Of a DNA stretch of 8,389 bases, positions 1-6,614 are shown piece after piece. Source of the stretch: a bacterium (GTDB lineage: Bacteria; Armatimonadota; HRBIN16); assembly GCA_025057335.1 (NCBI GenBank), contig JANWXG010000099.1, forward strand, positions 1 to 8,389, in the 5' to 3' direction. Position numbers and translations under genes: made by a program. The first letter of the stretch is position 1, and each line of letters opens with the position of its first letter. The notes beneath the pieces were generated by a model. That model searched no databases, was not told the origin of the DNA, and saw only the letters and a program-made list of their open reading frames with translations.

Positions 1-110
1 TAGGACAGGGTGGCGCCTGCTGGAAGCGGTTGCGCGGTAAGACGAACTTGCGCGTTTGCCAGTGCTGCGATACTCAGCAACAGGGCGACGACCAGCAGGT
101 TACGGAACAT
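1..110 (-). CDS. N-terminus of an exported protein (partial, runs off the left edge)
   Basis: Read leftward from the ATG at 110-108, an open frame of 36 codons continues to the window edge. It starts MFRNLLVVALLLSIAALANA and continues QVRLTAQPLPAGATLS. The first 20 residues form a typical Sec signal peptide: a short basic start (R3), a hydrophobic core and an A-N-A site before Gln21. The mature protein therefore acts in the periplasm, outer membrane or outside the cell. The start is well supported by AAAGGAGG eight bases upstream of the ATG (on the minus strand, about 119-126) and by a promoter-like sequence further upstream. What remains of the mature protein is too short to assign a family, so the function is unknown. 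The frame is too short to be picked up by a length-filtered ORF search. Confidence 0.72.
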   Translation of the reverse strand, partial: MFRNLLVVALLLSIAALANAQVRLTAQPLPAGATLS

Positions 111-153
111 ATGGGTCTCCTCCTTTCTTCTATCAGTAAATTCACATGCCTAT

Positions 154-182
154 ATCTTAAGGTTTAAATTACATTTCGTCAA
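154..182 (-). promoter_or_regulatory. Sigma-70-type promoter for the leftward exported-protein gene
   Basis: On the minus strand, TTGACG (plus positions 182-177; five of six match TTGACA) is followed by exactly 17 bases and then TAAGAT (159-154; four of six match TATAAT). It lies in a notably AT-rich stretch (about 120-225) within otherwise GC-rich DNA, 44 bases upstream of the start codon at 110. The spacing and position suit a housekeeping promoter with a short leader. No operator is evident. The call rests on motif and spacing only. Confidence 0.55.
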
Positions 183-303
183 CAGTAGAGACGCATATAA
201 GATAAAAACTGGTATTTTTGCTGGCGCTTTAGGGAGCCTCCTGAGGTTGTACGCAGACGCCGCCTACCGTCCTCCTGTCATGTCGCTTGGGGTGGCACCT
301 GTT

Positions 304-374
304 GTCCTGCTGAGTGGAAGCGAAGCATCTCTACGCCCCGCCAAAACGAGATTCTTCGCTGCGCTCAGAATGAC
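304..374 (+). repeat. 71-bp palindromic intergenic repeat, copy A
   Basis: This copy is about 90% identical (64 of 71 positions by eye) to copy B at 401-471, in the same orientation and without gaps. Its two arms, 304-331 and 348-374, are imperfect inverted repeats around a 16-base loop, so the RNA or single strand could form a long hairpin. It begins GTCCTGCTGAG and ends CTCAGAATGAC. Such dispersed hairpin elements resemble REP- or MITE-like units. No transposase is present, so any mobility would depend on an enzyme elsewhere. The short open frames crossing it are by-products of the repeat. Confidence 0.75.
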
Positions 375-400
375 AAAAGGCGTTTAGTATGACACACTAT

Positions 401-471
401 GTCATGCTGAGCGTGAGCGAAGCATCTCTACGCCCCGCCAAAACGAGATTCTTTGCCGCACTCAGAATGAC
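401..471 (+). repeat. 71-bp palindromic intergenic repeat, copy B
   Basis: This is the second copy of the hairpin element, 26 bases after copy A and in the same orientation. Its left arm (401-428) and right arm (445-471) pair around the loop at 429-444. The termini GTCATGCTGAG and CTCAGAATGAC are inverted copies with one mismatch in eleven, a better match than in copy A. The central run from AGCATCTC through the loop to GAGATTCTT is identical in both copies. The spacer between the copies holds a perfect 6-bp inverted repeat that runs into copy B (ATGACA at 389-394, TGTCAT at 400-405). Confidence 0.75.
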
Positions 472-751
472 AGCAAAGCCTGGACATTACCATTCGGCAT
501 CAGTTCGCAGGGGAGCACGTGAGGGCTTCTTCCCTGTCGCAGTCTCACTACCGTGCGCCATCACAAACACGCATCGAACCACTGTGGATCTGGGGGGACG
601 AAGCTCCCGACGAGCCTGGCAACAAGGTGGAGCAAATTTACCGCCTGTACCCTGCAAAGGTTGAAACAACATAACCCTGCGTCCATCTAAAAGGATGGGA
701 GATGACGGGGATGACCTCAACTCACTGTGGAGCAGAGCGAGGGTGGCGACC
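472..751. other. Long leader region without a convincing gene
   Basis: No frame here has both a plausible start with a ribosome binding site and a convincing protein. One plus-strand frame stays open from a TGA just upstream to a TAA at 672-674, and its last residues (GNKVEQIYRLYPAKVETT) loosely recall the start of sigma-70 region 2, but no ATG opens it. A hairpin at 515-556 is the clearest structure. No recognisable riboswitch core or clear sigma-70 promoter was found. The region presumably contains the promoter and 5' leader of the anti-sigma/barrel operon, but the signals cannot be placed with confidence. Confidence 0.4.
515..556 (+). other. Possible stem-loop in the operon leader
   Basis: GCACGTGAG (515-523) can pair with CTCA (544-547) and CGTGC (552-556), giving nine base pairs interrupted by a 4-base bulge (548-551). 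A short G/C pairing is possible further inside (524-525 with 532-533). It matches no RNA family I recognise. A chance hairpin in GC-rich DNA is a real alternative. Confidence 0.25.
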
Positions 752-1633
752 ATGAGAGTGTGTGCAGAGTGGTGGACGATGCTATCGGCGTACGTGGATG
801 ATTGCCTCAGCCTAGACGAGCGCGAGCGCACGGAGGCACACCTGGAAACGTGTCCGGGGTGTCGTCAAGCCGTGATGGATCTCCAGGCGTTACGCCAGAG
901 TATGCGCCAGCTGCCTCGTTCCGAGCCGCCTCCCATGCTGAAAGCGCGTATCCTGGCTGCTACGGTGGACCAGCCTACGTGGATGGAGAGGCTTGCGATG
1001 GGGTGGAAGCCGCTGGCATGGCGTCTCTCGCTGGCGACCGCAGCAGCGGTGCTCGCGTGGATAGGCTGGACGCATCTGCCGCGTGAGGTGCCTCAGGCAG
1101 TAAACACGCTGGTCTCCAGTGTCACACAGAGCCCCAAGTCCGCTCCCTCAATGCAGAGCAAGCCGTCTGCGCCACGCACTGCGCCGAAGGTGGTTGCATC
1201 TTCTGAAAAGCGTGCGCCCTCCTCTGCGCGCCGCGTCGTCGCCAGCCGTCCTCTGCCCGCAGTCCGTCCCGAGGCGCCTCGCAGAAGCGCGTCCCTGTCC
1301 AGTGTGACGCGGGTCCCCGTGCAGCCCGAGCCCGTCCCGGCGGACGTGCTGCAGGGTGAGCCGGTCATCGAACACGATGTGCCTTACATCGACGTCACCA
1401 GCCCGCCTGCAGGAGCAGGCGAGCCTGTGGCCGCTCAGCCGGAAGATGGAGAGAGCAGGACCGTCGCGACGCGCTTTACCATCCCGGCTGAGGTGCTGCC
1501 ACAAGATACCAGTGCGATGGAAGCGCTGCGCCAGCAAATCCGTATACAGAATCAGGAACAATGGAGTGGACAGGTTAAGCGCAAGCTACAGCGTAATCAG
1601 GTAGACATCGACGTGATTACCGTACGGTTCTGA
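752..1633 (+). CDS. Membrane-anchored zinc-finger anti-sigma-like protein with a Pro-rich periplasmic arm
   Basis: The N-terminus fits the zinc-binding anti-sigma (zf-HC2) fold: Cys4, then His30-x3-Cys34-x2-Cys37, in a helical segment with the usual LSAYxD start. Such proteins hold an ECF sigma factor at the inner membrane until a signal releases it. One membrane segment follows (about residues 89-107). After it comes an arm of about 110 residues rich in Pro, Ala and Ser, basic in its first half and more acidic later, and then a C-terminal part of about 55 residues (240-293) with a Gln/Arg-rich helix. I prefer the ATG at 752 (293 residues): GCGAGGG lies eight bases upstream and the frame then starts like other family members. 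An ATG at 695 would add 19 residues but has AAGG directly abutting it. The stop overlaps the next start by one base (TGATG), implying coupled translation. No sigma factor gene is adjacent, so the sigma partner is unknown. The anti-sigma fold is fairly sure; the signalling role is inferred. Confidence 0.75.
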   Translation: MRVCAEWWTMLSAYVDDCLSLDERERTEAHLETCPGCRQAVMDLQALRQSMRQLPRSEPPPMLKARILAATVDQPTWMERLAMGWKPLAWRLSLATAAAVLAWIGWTHLPREVPQAVNTLVSSVTQSPKSAPSMQSKPSAPRTAPKVVASSEKRAPSSARRVVASRPLPAVRPEAPRRSASLSSVTRVPVQPEPVPADVLQGEPVIEHDVPYIDVTSPPAGAGEPVAAQPEDGESRTVATRFTIPAEVLPQDTSAMEALRQQIRIQNQEQWSGQVKRKLQRNQVDIDVITVRF

Positions 1634-4600
1634 TGCGAGGGCAGGTTCTTGCCATAGTGTTCGCAGTGGTTGCCTGCGCAATGCAGGGAGGCGTGTGGGC
1701 GCAAGAGAGCGCGCCTGCTACCATCCCGCTAGCGGAGGGGCGCCTCGCTTCTCCCAAGCCAGCAAACACCGGGTCGCAGGTAGGTCAGGCGAACGCCGAC
1801 CTACTGCGGGGCAACGGCACACGCGCGGGTTACCTGTTGCGGTACGGCAACCTCGTACCCGAAAGCGAGCGCGTTACGGTGGATGCTCGCACCCTGCAAC
1901 GCAACAAGGACTACACCATCGACTACGCCACAGGCACTCTCTACTTCACCGAACCTGTGCGTCCCTCGCAGACCATCCGGGTGTACTACCGCTACCTGCC
2001 TGGCTCTGGTGAACAGCGCGGTCTGCTGCAGGCGCCCGCCGTGCGGTTGCAGTTCGGGCAGAGCCAGCTAAACATGGTATACAGCTCCAGTGCGTTCTTG
2101 CGCCGAGAGGACGGCACCACCTTGCAAACGGACACCTACGGCATGCAGACGCGCCTACACCTCAACAGCGGCAGCGCACTAGAGGGCTTGCTGTTCTTCT
2201 CTTCGCAACGGGCGGTGCAGGCGGTCGCCGACCCGACTCTGCAACCAAGCGCCCCTGCACGCCCAAATCACGGGGCTGCCGCTGGATCCGACCGCCTCAT
2301 CCTGCAGAACCTGCGCTGGAGCGCTGGCGGGCTGCAGCTGCGCGGCACGTATCAGGACGTGGGGCAACGGTTTAGCGGTTTCGCTGCGCTGCGCGAACAG
2401 CAGGCAGCACCTGAGCAACTGATCGGCTGGCTGGAGCGGGAGCGCGGGATGCGGCGTTTCAGCTACGGGCTGGGCTACGTGGCGGGCGGGCTGAACCTGC
2501 AGGGCGACGTCAGCCGTGTCAGCGACGGCAAGGGCGAGATCCGCCAGGCGCAATACAGCTTGCAGAGCAAGCAGGTAGAGTTACGTTTCAGCGAAACCAA
2601 GGTAGACCCGCAGTTCCAGCGGTTCAACGACCTGCGCGAAGACCAGCGTGCCCAGTGGGCGAAAGAGCGTGGGCTGACCCGCGATGCGCTCTCCGCCGTG
2701 CTGCGCTTCACCGGGGACTCGCAGCTGGGCTACGAGCGCCAGCGTATTCTGGACGGGGACAGCCGCATCGAGCTGGGCAGCTACGTACTGAAGACCGCGC
2801 GCCTCCAGCTGACCTACAGCACACAGGAGATTGATAAAGACTTCACCCGCTTCAACGACCTCGCGGAGGCGCAGCGGGCGCAATGGGCGAAGGAACGGGG
2901 CTGGGTGCGCTCCCTGTTGCGCGCAGAACTGGCTCCCTTCCAAGGAGCTCAGCTGCCCTCGCTGTTTCTGCAGCAGAGCATCCGCACCGAAACGGGCAAC
3001 CTGGACTTCCGACAGGTCTCCCTGAACACGCGCACGGTGCAGCTGCACTACACGCGCCACAGTACAGACCCAGGCTTTGCCGTAGCGAACTTGGCACCAG
3101 AGGAGATCAACCAAATGGCGTTGCTGGCGCGCCAACAGGTGGAGCCTGGTGCGAACGCTGTTACCGACCAAGACCGACAACGGATGCTGCGCGAGGCGGG
3201 GTTACAGCGTGAAACCCTGCAGGTGAACGTGACCGCCGCCCCAAACGCACAGTTGAGCGTGCGTAAGACCTCAGTAGAGGACGCCAGCGGCGACGTGGAG
3301 CGAATGCAAATTGCCTACAGCTCGCCGAAGTTAGAGGTAGCCTACCAGCAACAGAGTATTAGCGAGGGGTTCAGTCGGCTGGGCGACCTGACCGATGCCG
3401 AGCGTAGGCTCTACGCGAACGAAACGGGCATCGCACGTCAGCTCATCAGCACCCGCTTTGCCCTAGGCAAGGACATCTCCCTGAGCGCGATGTTCGGTAA
3501 CATCCGCGACTCCCAGGGAGCCGTGATGAGACAATCGTATTCCTTGCGCACGCCGCGCCTATCGCTCGCGGCAAACCTGAAGCAGGTGGACCCCGCCTTC
3601 TCGCGTCTGGGCGATCTGACGGAGGGCGACCGCAACGACCTAAGCGGTCTACTGGGCTTCCGCCACTTTGACCTGTCGGCGCAGTGGCAGCTCAGCCGGC
3701 AACTGTGGTTCGAAGGGTTCTGGATTGACTCGCGCCACGCGCAGATGCAGCAGCTGCACCGTCGCCAGCGGCTGTATTTCCAGTACCAGCCCGCTACTGC
3801 CACGCGCATCACGCACTTGAACGACCGTACCAACCGCGACGGGGCTGCCGAGCTGCTCCACCGCCAGTGGCGTGAGACCACCTCCATCGATCATGTGTTC
3901 GGCAGGGGGCTGAAGTTCTCCGCCTACCGTGACCGCATGGAGGAAGAAGGCGTACTACTGCAGCCGAAAACCACCTGGACGAATTTCTGGCGGCTGGAGT
4001 CGGATAGGAACCAGCCAGTGTGGTTCGTCGTTGAACAGAAGCACCTGCGCCGCACCGACGGCTACTACGACTTAGCGGATACCTTGCAGTTGCAAACGCC
4101 CCTCTCGCGCAGCGCCGTGATGCAATTCACCGAGCAGAAGTTCGGGCGCAGTGACCGCCCCTCCGAGCTCATCCGGACGGTCTCTTCGCAGTGGCTGCTG
4201 CGCAAGGACCTTACTTTTGCCATGAGCATGTCGCGGCGTACCACCAGTGCCGATACCGGCAGCCTGCTCAAGAGCTTCGCGCTGTCGGGACCGCTCTTCG
4301 GCTTCCTCAACCTGACGGGCAAGTACGACGAGCTGCGCGTGGACCGCGCCAACACGAAGGCGCAGAGTGAAGTCTCAGTCTCCTCGCTGAAGCCTTTCTC
4401 GGCGCTGGGATTGACCAACATCCAGTTCACGGGCGCCTACGCGGCATTGGCAGACCACAGCCGGTGGCAGCGGGAGACAAAAAGCGGACGCATCACCGCC
4501 AACTTGGGCAAGCACAGCCTGCTTGCCGAATACACCTCCGCGTTCATCCCGCAGGCGGCAGACCGATTGGTGCTACGCACCTATCAGTTTACCGTCGCCC

Positions 4601-5124
4601 CAATGAGCAACTTCAAGGGCGAAATCTACTACCGCACCATCGAGCAGCCCAATATGGAAACGTGGCACGTGCGGCGCTACTCGCTGGACTGGCAGATGTC
4701 GCCCACGACTTCGCTCAGCCACCAGTTCCTCACACTGCCTGAGCAGGGCAACAACCGCGTGCAGCCGATAGGACTGGATGTATGGAAGCTCAGCACCCGC
4801 CTCAACGCGCATCAGACGCTGAATGGCGAGTACCGTATCGAAACCGACTACGCTAAACGGCAAATCGTTCGCCGCGCCCTGCTAAGCATCGCGGGTAGGC
4901 TGTCCGCTCTGTCCAGTGGAGAGGTGGGATACAGCCTCGACTCGGTGAACTTCCAGGGCAACAAGGGCACGGCGCACTCCTTCCATTTACGCTACGGTTG
5001 GCAGCTGGACGAAGACCACTTTCTCAACCTCAGCCTGCGCCTCACCAACTACCAGCATCGCGTGCCGCAGGGACTCTCGCGCAATGAGCTGGCAGGCACG
5101 CTGGAATACAAGACTCGCTTCTAA
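1633..5124 (+). CDS. Large secreted repeat protein, probable outer-membrane beta-barrel
   Basis: The 1163-residue product starts with a signal peptide (hydrophobic core 5-17, V-W-A cleavage site before Gln24). A region at about 60-125 follows with the pattern RVTVDARTLQRNKDYTIDYATG, a small beta domain seen at the front of some bacterial surface proteins. Residues 226 to about 710 hold six divergent copies of one module, each a beta-strand pair followed by a helical segment with the core F-x-R-F-N-D-L and W-A-K-E-R-G. From 710 onward the chain is alternating amphipathic strands rich in Tyr, Trp and Arg, and it ends in YKTRF. A terminal Phe after alternating hydrophobic residues is the usual outer-membrane barrel assembly signal. 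No TonB plug, OmpA-like domain or enzyme motif is visible. The start overlaps the anti-sigma-like gene, so the two are probably made together. Substrate and role are unknown: a pore, an exporter or a surface structure are all possible. Envelope location is likely; a specific family cannot be named. Confidence 0.8.
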   Translation: MRGQVLAIVFAVVACAMQGGVWAQESAPATIPLAEGRLASPKPANTGSQVGQANADLLRGNGTRAGYLLRYGNLVPESERVTVDARTLQRNKDYTIDYATGTLYFTEPVRPSQTIRVYYRYLPGSGEQRGLLQAPAVRLQFGQSQLNMVYSSSAFLRREDGTTLQTDTYGMQTRLHLNSGSALEGLLFFSSQRAVQAVADPTLQPSAPARPNHGAAAGSDRLILQNLRWSAGGLQLRGTYQDVGQRFSGFAALREQQAAPEQLIGWLERERGMRRFSYGLGYVAGGLNLQGDVSRVSDGKGEIRQAQYSLQSKQVELRFSETKVDPQFQRFNDLREDQRAQWAKERGLTRDALSAVLRFTGDSQLGYERQRILDGDSRIELGSYVLKTARLQLTYSTQEIDKDFTRFNDLAEAQRAQWAKERGWVRSLLRAELAPFQGAQLPSLFLQQSIRTETGNLDFRQVSLNTRTVQLHYTRHSTDPGFAVANLAPEEINQMALLARQQVEPGANAVTDQDRQRMLREAGLQRETLQVNVTAAPNAQLSVRKTSVEDASGDVERMQIAYSSPKLEVAYQQQSISEGFSRLGDLTDAERRLYANETGIARQLISTRFALGKDISLSAMFGNIRDSQGAVMRQSYSLRTPRLSLAANLKQVDPAFSRLGDLTEGDRNDLSGLLGFRHFDLSAQWQLSRQLWFEGFWIDSRHAQMQQLHRRQRLYFQYQPATATRITHLNDRTNRDGAAELLHRQWRETTSIDHVFGRGLKFSAYRDRMEEEGVLLQPKTTWTNFWRLESDRNQPVWFVVEQKHLRRTDGYYDLADTLQLQTPLSRSAVMQFTEQKFGRSDRPSELIRTVSSQWLLRKDLTFAMSMSRRTTSADTGSLLKSFALSGPLFGFLNLTGKYDELRVDRANTKAQSEVSVSSLKPFSALGLTNIQFTGAYAALADHSRWQRETKSGRITANLGKHSLLAEYTSAFIPQAADRLVLRTYQFTVAPMSNFKGEIYYRTIEQPNMETWHVRRYSLDWQMSPTTSLSHQFLTLPEQGNNRVQPIGLDVWKLSTRLNAHQTLNGEYRIETDYAKRQIVRRALLSIAGRLSALSSGEVGYSLDSVNFQGNKGTAHSFHLRYGWQLDEDHFLNLSLRLTNYQHRVPQGLSRNELAGTLEYKTRF
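2308..3762 (+). repeat. Six tandem protein modules of about 76 residues inside the barrel gene
   Basis: Modules begin near residues 226, 308, 384, 461, 562 and 636. The anchor segments are RFSGFAALRE, FQRFNDLRED, FTRFNDLAEA, FAVANLAPEE, FSRLGDLTDA and FSRLGDLTEG. Modules 2 and 3 both carry RAQWAKERG exactly 76 residues apart (Trp342 and Trp418), and module 1 keeps W-L-E-R-E-R-G. Each module is preceded by a strand such as YSLQSKQVELRF or YVLKTARLQLTY. The fourth is longer, about 100 residues, with an insert before the next strand. The DNA of modules 2 and 3 differs at many third codon positions while the protein is kept, so the duplication is old and under selection. Confidence 0.75.
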
Positions 5125-5127
5125 TCT

Positions 5128-5143
5128 CGCAGGGGCGCCTGTG
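5128..5143. terminator. Small hairpin between convergent genes, possible terminator
   Basis: CGCAGG (5128-5133) can pair with CCTGTG (5138-5143), including one G-U pair, around a 4-base loop. It sits in the 48-base gap where the barrel gene and the amidohydrolase gene meet tail-to-tail, the expected place for a terminator serving both strands. Neither side has a U-tract, so intrinsic termination is doubtful. Confidence 0.25.
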
Positions 5144-5172
5144 CTCTGTATCGTGGGAGAGAGACATCGCGT

Positions 5173-6414
5173 TTACACCTGCCTGCCTCTTAGGTACACC
5201 TTGCGGATGCTAGTCAGATTCTCCACTCGCTCTAGGGGGTTTCGCTCCAGTAGCACAAAGTCCGCCCGTGCGCCCGGCTGCAACGAACCCACCTTTCCCT
5301 CTAGCCGCAGGGCGCGCGCAGCGACCACCGTCGCAGCGCGCAGCGCCTCCTCCGGCGTGAAACCGCACTCCGCTAGCAAACGCAGTTCGTGATGCAGCGC
5401 GGCACCAGGCAAAACCCCAGGCGCAGGGGTATCTGTTCCGGCACCGACCAGAACTCGGTATCGCTTTGCCTCGCGCACAAAGCGCTTGTACACGTCCACT
5501 GCGCGTTCCGCAGTGCGGAAATCTGCGGGCGTCCAGCCCCGCGTGGAAAGGAAGTCCCAGTAGTCGCGCGACCACTCCTCCCGCCAGCTAGCAGGAAGAG
5601 GCACCCCTGCAGGAGACACCTCCTTCCATCGGCGCGGGATATCGTACAGGCTCAGGGTCGGCGTCCACACGATGGATGTGGCATATGCCAGTTCCATCAG
5701 TCGCCGCACCTGCTCGCCCTCCGCGCTAAGGCGTTCGAACCCTGCGAACACCCGTAGGTAGCCGCTTTTGCGCTTCTCGTCGATGCGTGGACGCGAGGGC
5801 AACAGCTCGTGCAGCAGGCAATGTGCGTGCTCAATGCCGTGAATGCCCAGACGCATTAGGTCCGAGGCGCGGAGGGTCTCGTGGTGCGCTGTCACGGGCA
5901 ACCCTTTCCAACGAGCGTAGTCAATCACCGCCTCGGCAGTGGCGCGGTCGGCGTTCACATACAGCTTAAAGCCATCTGCCCCGAGCTTGCGCAGATGCTC
6001 CAGCAGACCGGGCACTTCGCTCGGCCTCTTCACCGCTACCGCTTCCCACCACGAGGGCTTGCCCGTGTCGATGTTGCGTCCTGTCCAGTAGACGTAAGGA
6101 CGTCGCTCACCTCGTTTCCACCGGGCGCGCCACTCCGCGATCACCTTCGGAGCAGAACCCATGTCGCGTACTGAAGTAACCCCGTAACGCAGGAACATCT
6201 CAGGCGTTTTGACCTCATCCACATGCACGTGGAGGTCCATTAATCCCGGAATGACCCACCCACCTCTGCCATCAACCATTTTCACCGAGGACGAAAAGCG
6301 CACCAGGTCTGCCCGTCCCACATCGGTAACGGTTTCCCCCTCCCACAGTACGAAACCGGGTGAGATGGTTTGTGAACCGGTCCACACAGTGACGTTGACT
6401 ATCGCTGTTGGCAT
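5173..6414 (-). CDS. Metal-dependent amidohydrolase (imidazolonepropionase/prolidase-like)
   Basis: The product is a full-length cytoplasmic enzyme of 413 residues in the amidohydrolase superfamily, which hydrolyses C-N bonds, often in cyclic amides or dipeptides, using one or two metal ions. Metal-site motifs occur in the usual order: GLMDLHVHVD (His62 and His64), a candidate bridging lysine in GFKLYV (Lys150), VTAHHE (His177/178), GIEHAH (His196/198) and GAGTDTP (Asp328). The C-terminus has the typical LRAAT, GSLQPGARADFVLL and VYLRGRQV segments that close the small beta domain. I place the start at the ATG at 6414-6412 because GGAGG lies eight bases upstream. An ATG 15 bases further out (6429) would place that Shine-Dalgarno inside the gene. 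No signal peptide is visible. It is divergent from the aldolase-like gene, separated by 200 bases that must hold both promoters. The superfamily is sure; the substrate cannot be read from the sequence. Confidence 0.88.
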   Translation of the reverse strand: MPTAIVNVTVWTGSQTISPGFVLWEGETVTDVGRADLVRFSSSVKMVDGRGGWVIPGLMDLHVHVDEVKTPEMFLRYGVTSVRDMGSAPKVIAEWRARWKRGERRPYVYWTGRNIDTGKPSWWEAVAVKRPSEVPGLLEHLRKLGADGFKLYVNADRATAEAVIDYARWKGLPVTAHHETLRASDLMRLGIHGIEHAHCLLHELLPSRPRIDEKRKSGYLRVFAGFERLSAEGEQVRRLMELAYATSIVWTPTLSLYDIPRRWKEVSPAGVPLPASWREEWSRDYWDFLSTRGWTPADFRTAERAVDVYKRFVREAKRYRVLVGAGTDTPAPGVLPGAALHHELRLLAECGFTPEEALRAATVVAARALRLEGKVGSLQPGARADFVLLERNPLERVENLTSIRKVYLRGRQV

Positions 6415-6422
6415 GAATATTG

Positions 6423-6427
6423 CCTCC
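6423..6427 (-). promoter_or_regulatory. Shine-Dalgarno that decides the amidohydrolase start
   Basis: GGAGG on the minus strand is followed by eight bases and the ATG at 6414-6412. This is near-ideal spacing, while the upstream in-frame ATG at 6429 overlaps the motif and has no comparable site of its own. Confidence 0.6.
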
Positions 6428-6614
6428 ATCTACTTCTCTTCGGAGTTCAAGCCATTTGCACACTTCTTCGAGGCTGAACGCAGCTCCTGCTAGCGGGGTG
6501 CGCAGGCTCGAGGCAGTGGGGAAGAGAAGCCGCTCATCGGTAGAGGAGTAGCATCTGCTCTGGCGAAGAGGAAAACCCCTCTCGCGCAGGGAATGCAACA
6601 AGGGGGACATTCAG

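Noticed and set aside
304..471. A CRISPR array from the two tandem repeats
   Set aside because: There are only two units, they are 71 bp with internal palindromes, and the spacer is 26 bases. No cas gene is nearby.
10..664. Two rightward open frames with the shared peptide SEASLRPAKTRFFAALRMT
   Set aside because: The shared peptide is the translation of the 71-bp hairpin repeat. The first frame also runs antisense through the signal-peptide gene at 1-110. Neither has a ribosome binding site or a protein-like composition outside the repeat.
661..690. TTGAAA or TGAAAC as a -35 site with CGTC as an ECF-type -10 site ahead of the anti-sigma gene
   Set aside because: TGAAAC (662-667) and CGTC (680-683) are only 12 bases apart, whereas ECF promoters need about 16. 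As a sigma-70 site, the sequence 17 bases after TTGAAA is CATCTA, a poor -10.
487..831. Leftward open frame of 114 residues across the leader and the anti-sigma start
   Set aside because: It overlaps the well-supported zinc-finger coding region antisense, shows no domain and has no convincing start signal.
1633..5124. A TonB-dependent receptor
   Set aside because: No TonB box or plug domain follows the signal peptide. The N-terminal half is instead the six-fold module.
6430..6610. Leftward reading SLEEVCKWLELRREVDGG upstream of the amidohydrolase as a possible extra gene or N-terminal extension
   Set aside because: It is out of frame with the amidohydrolase, overlaps the amidohydrolase start and its Shine-Dalgarno, and no ribosome binding site supports the frame.
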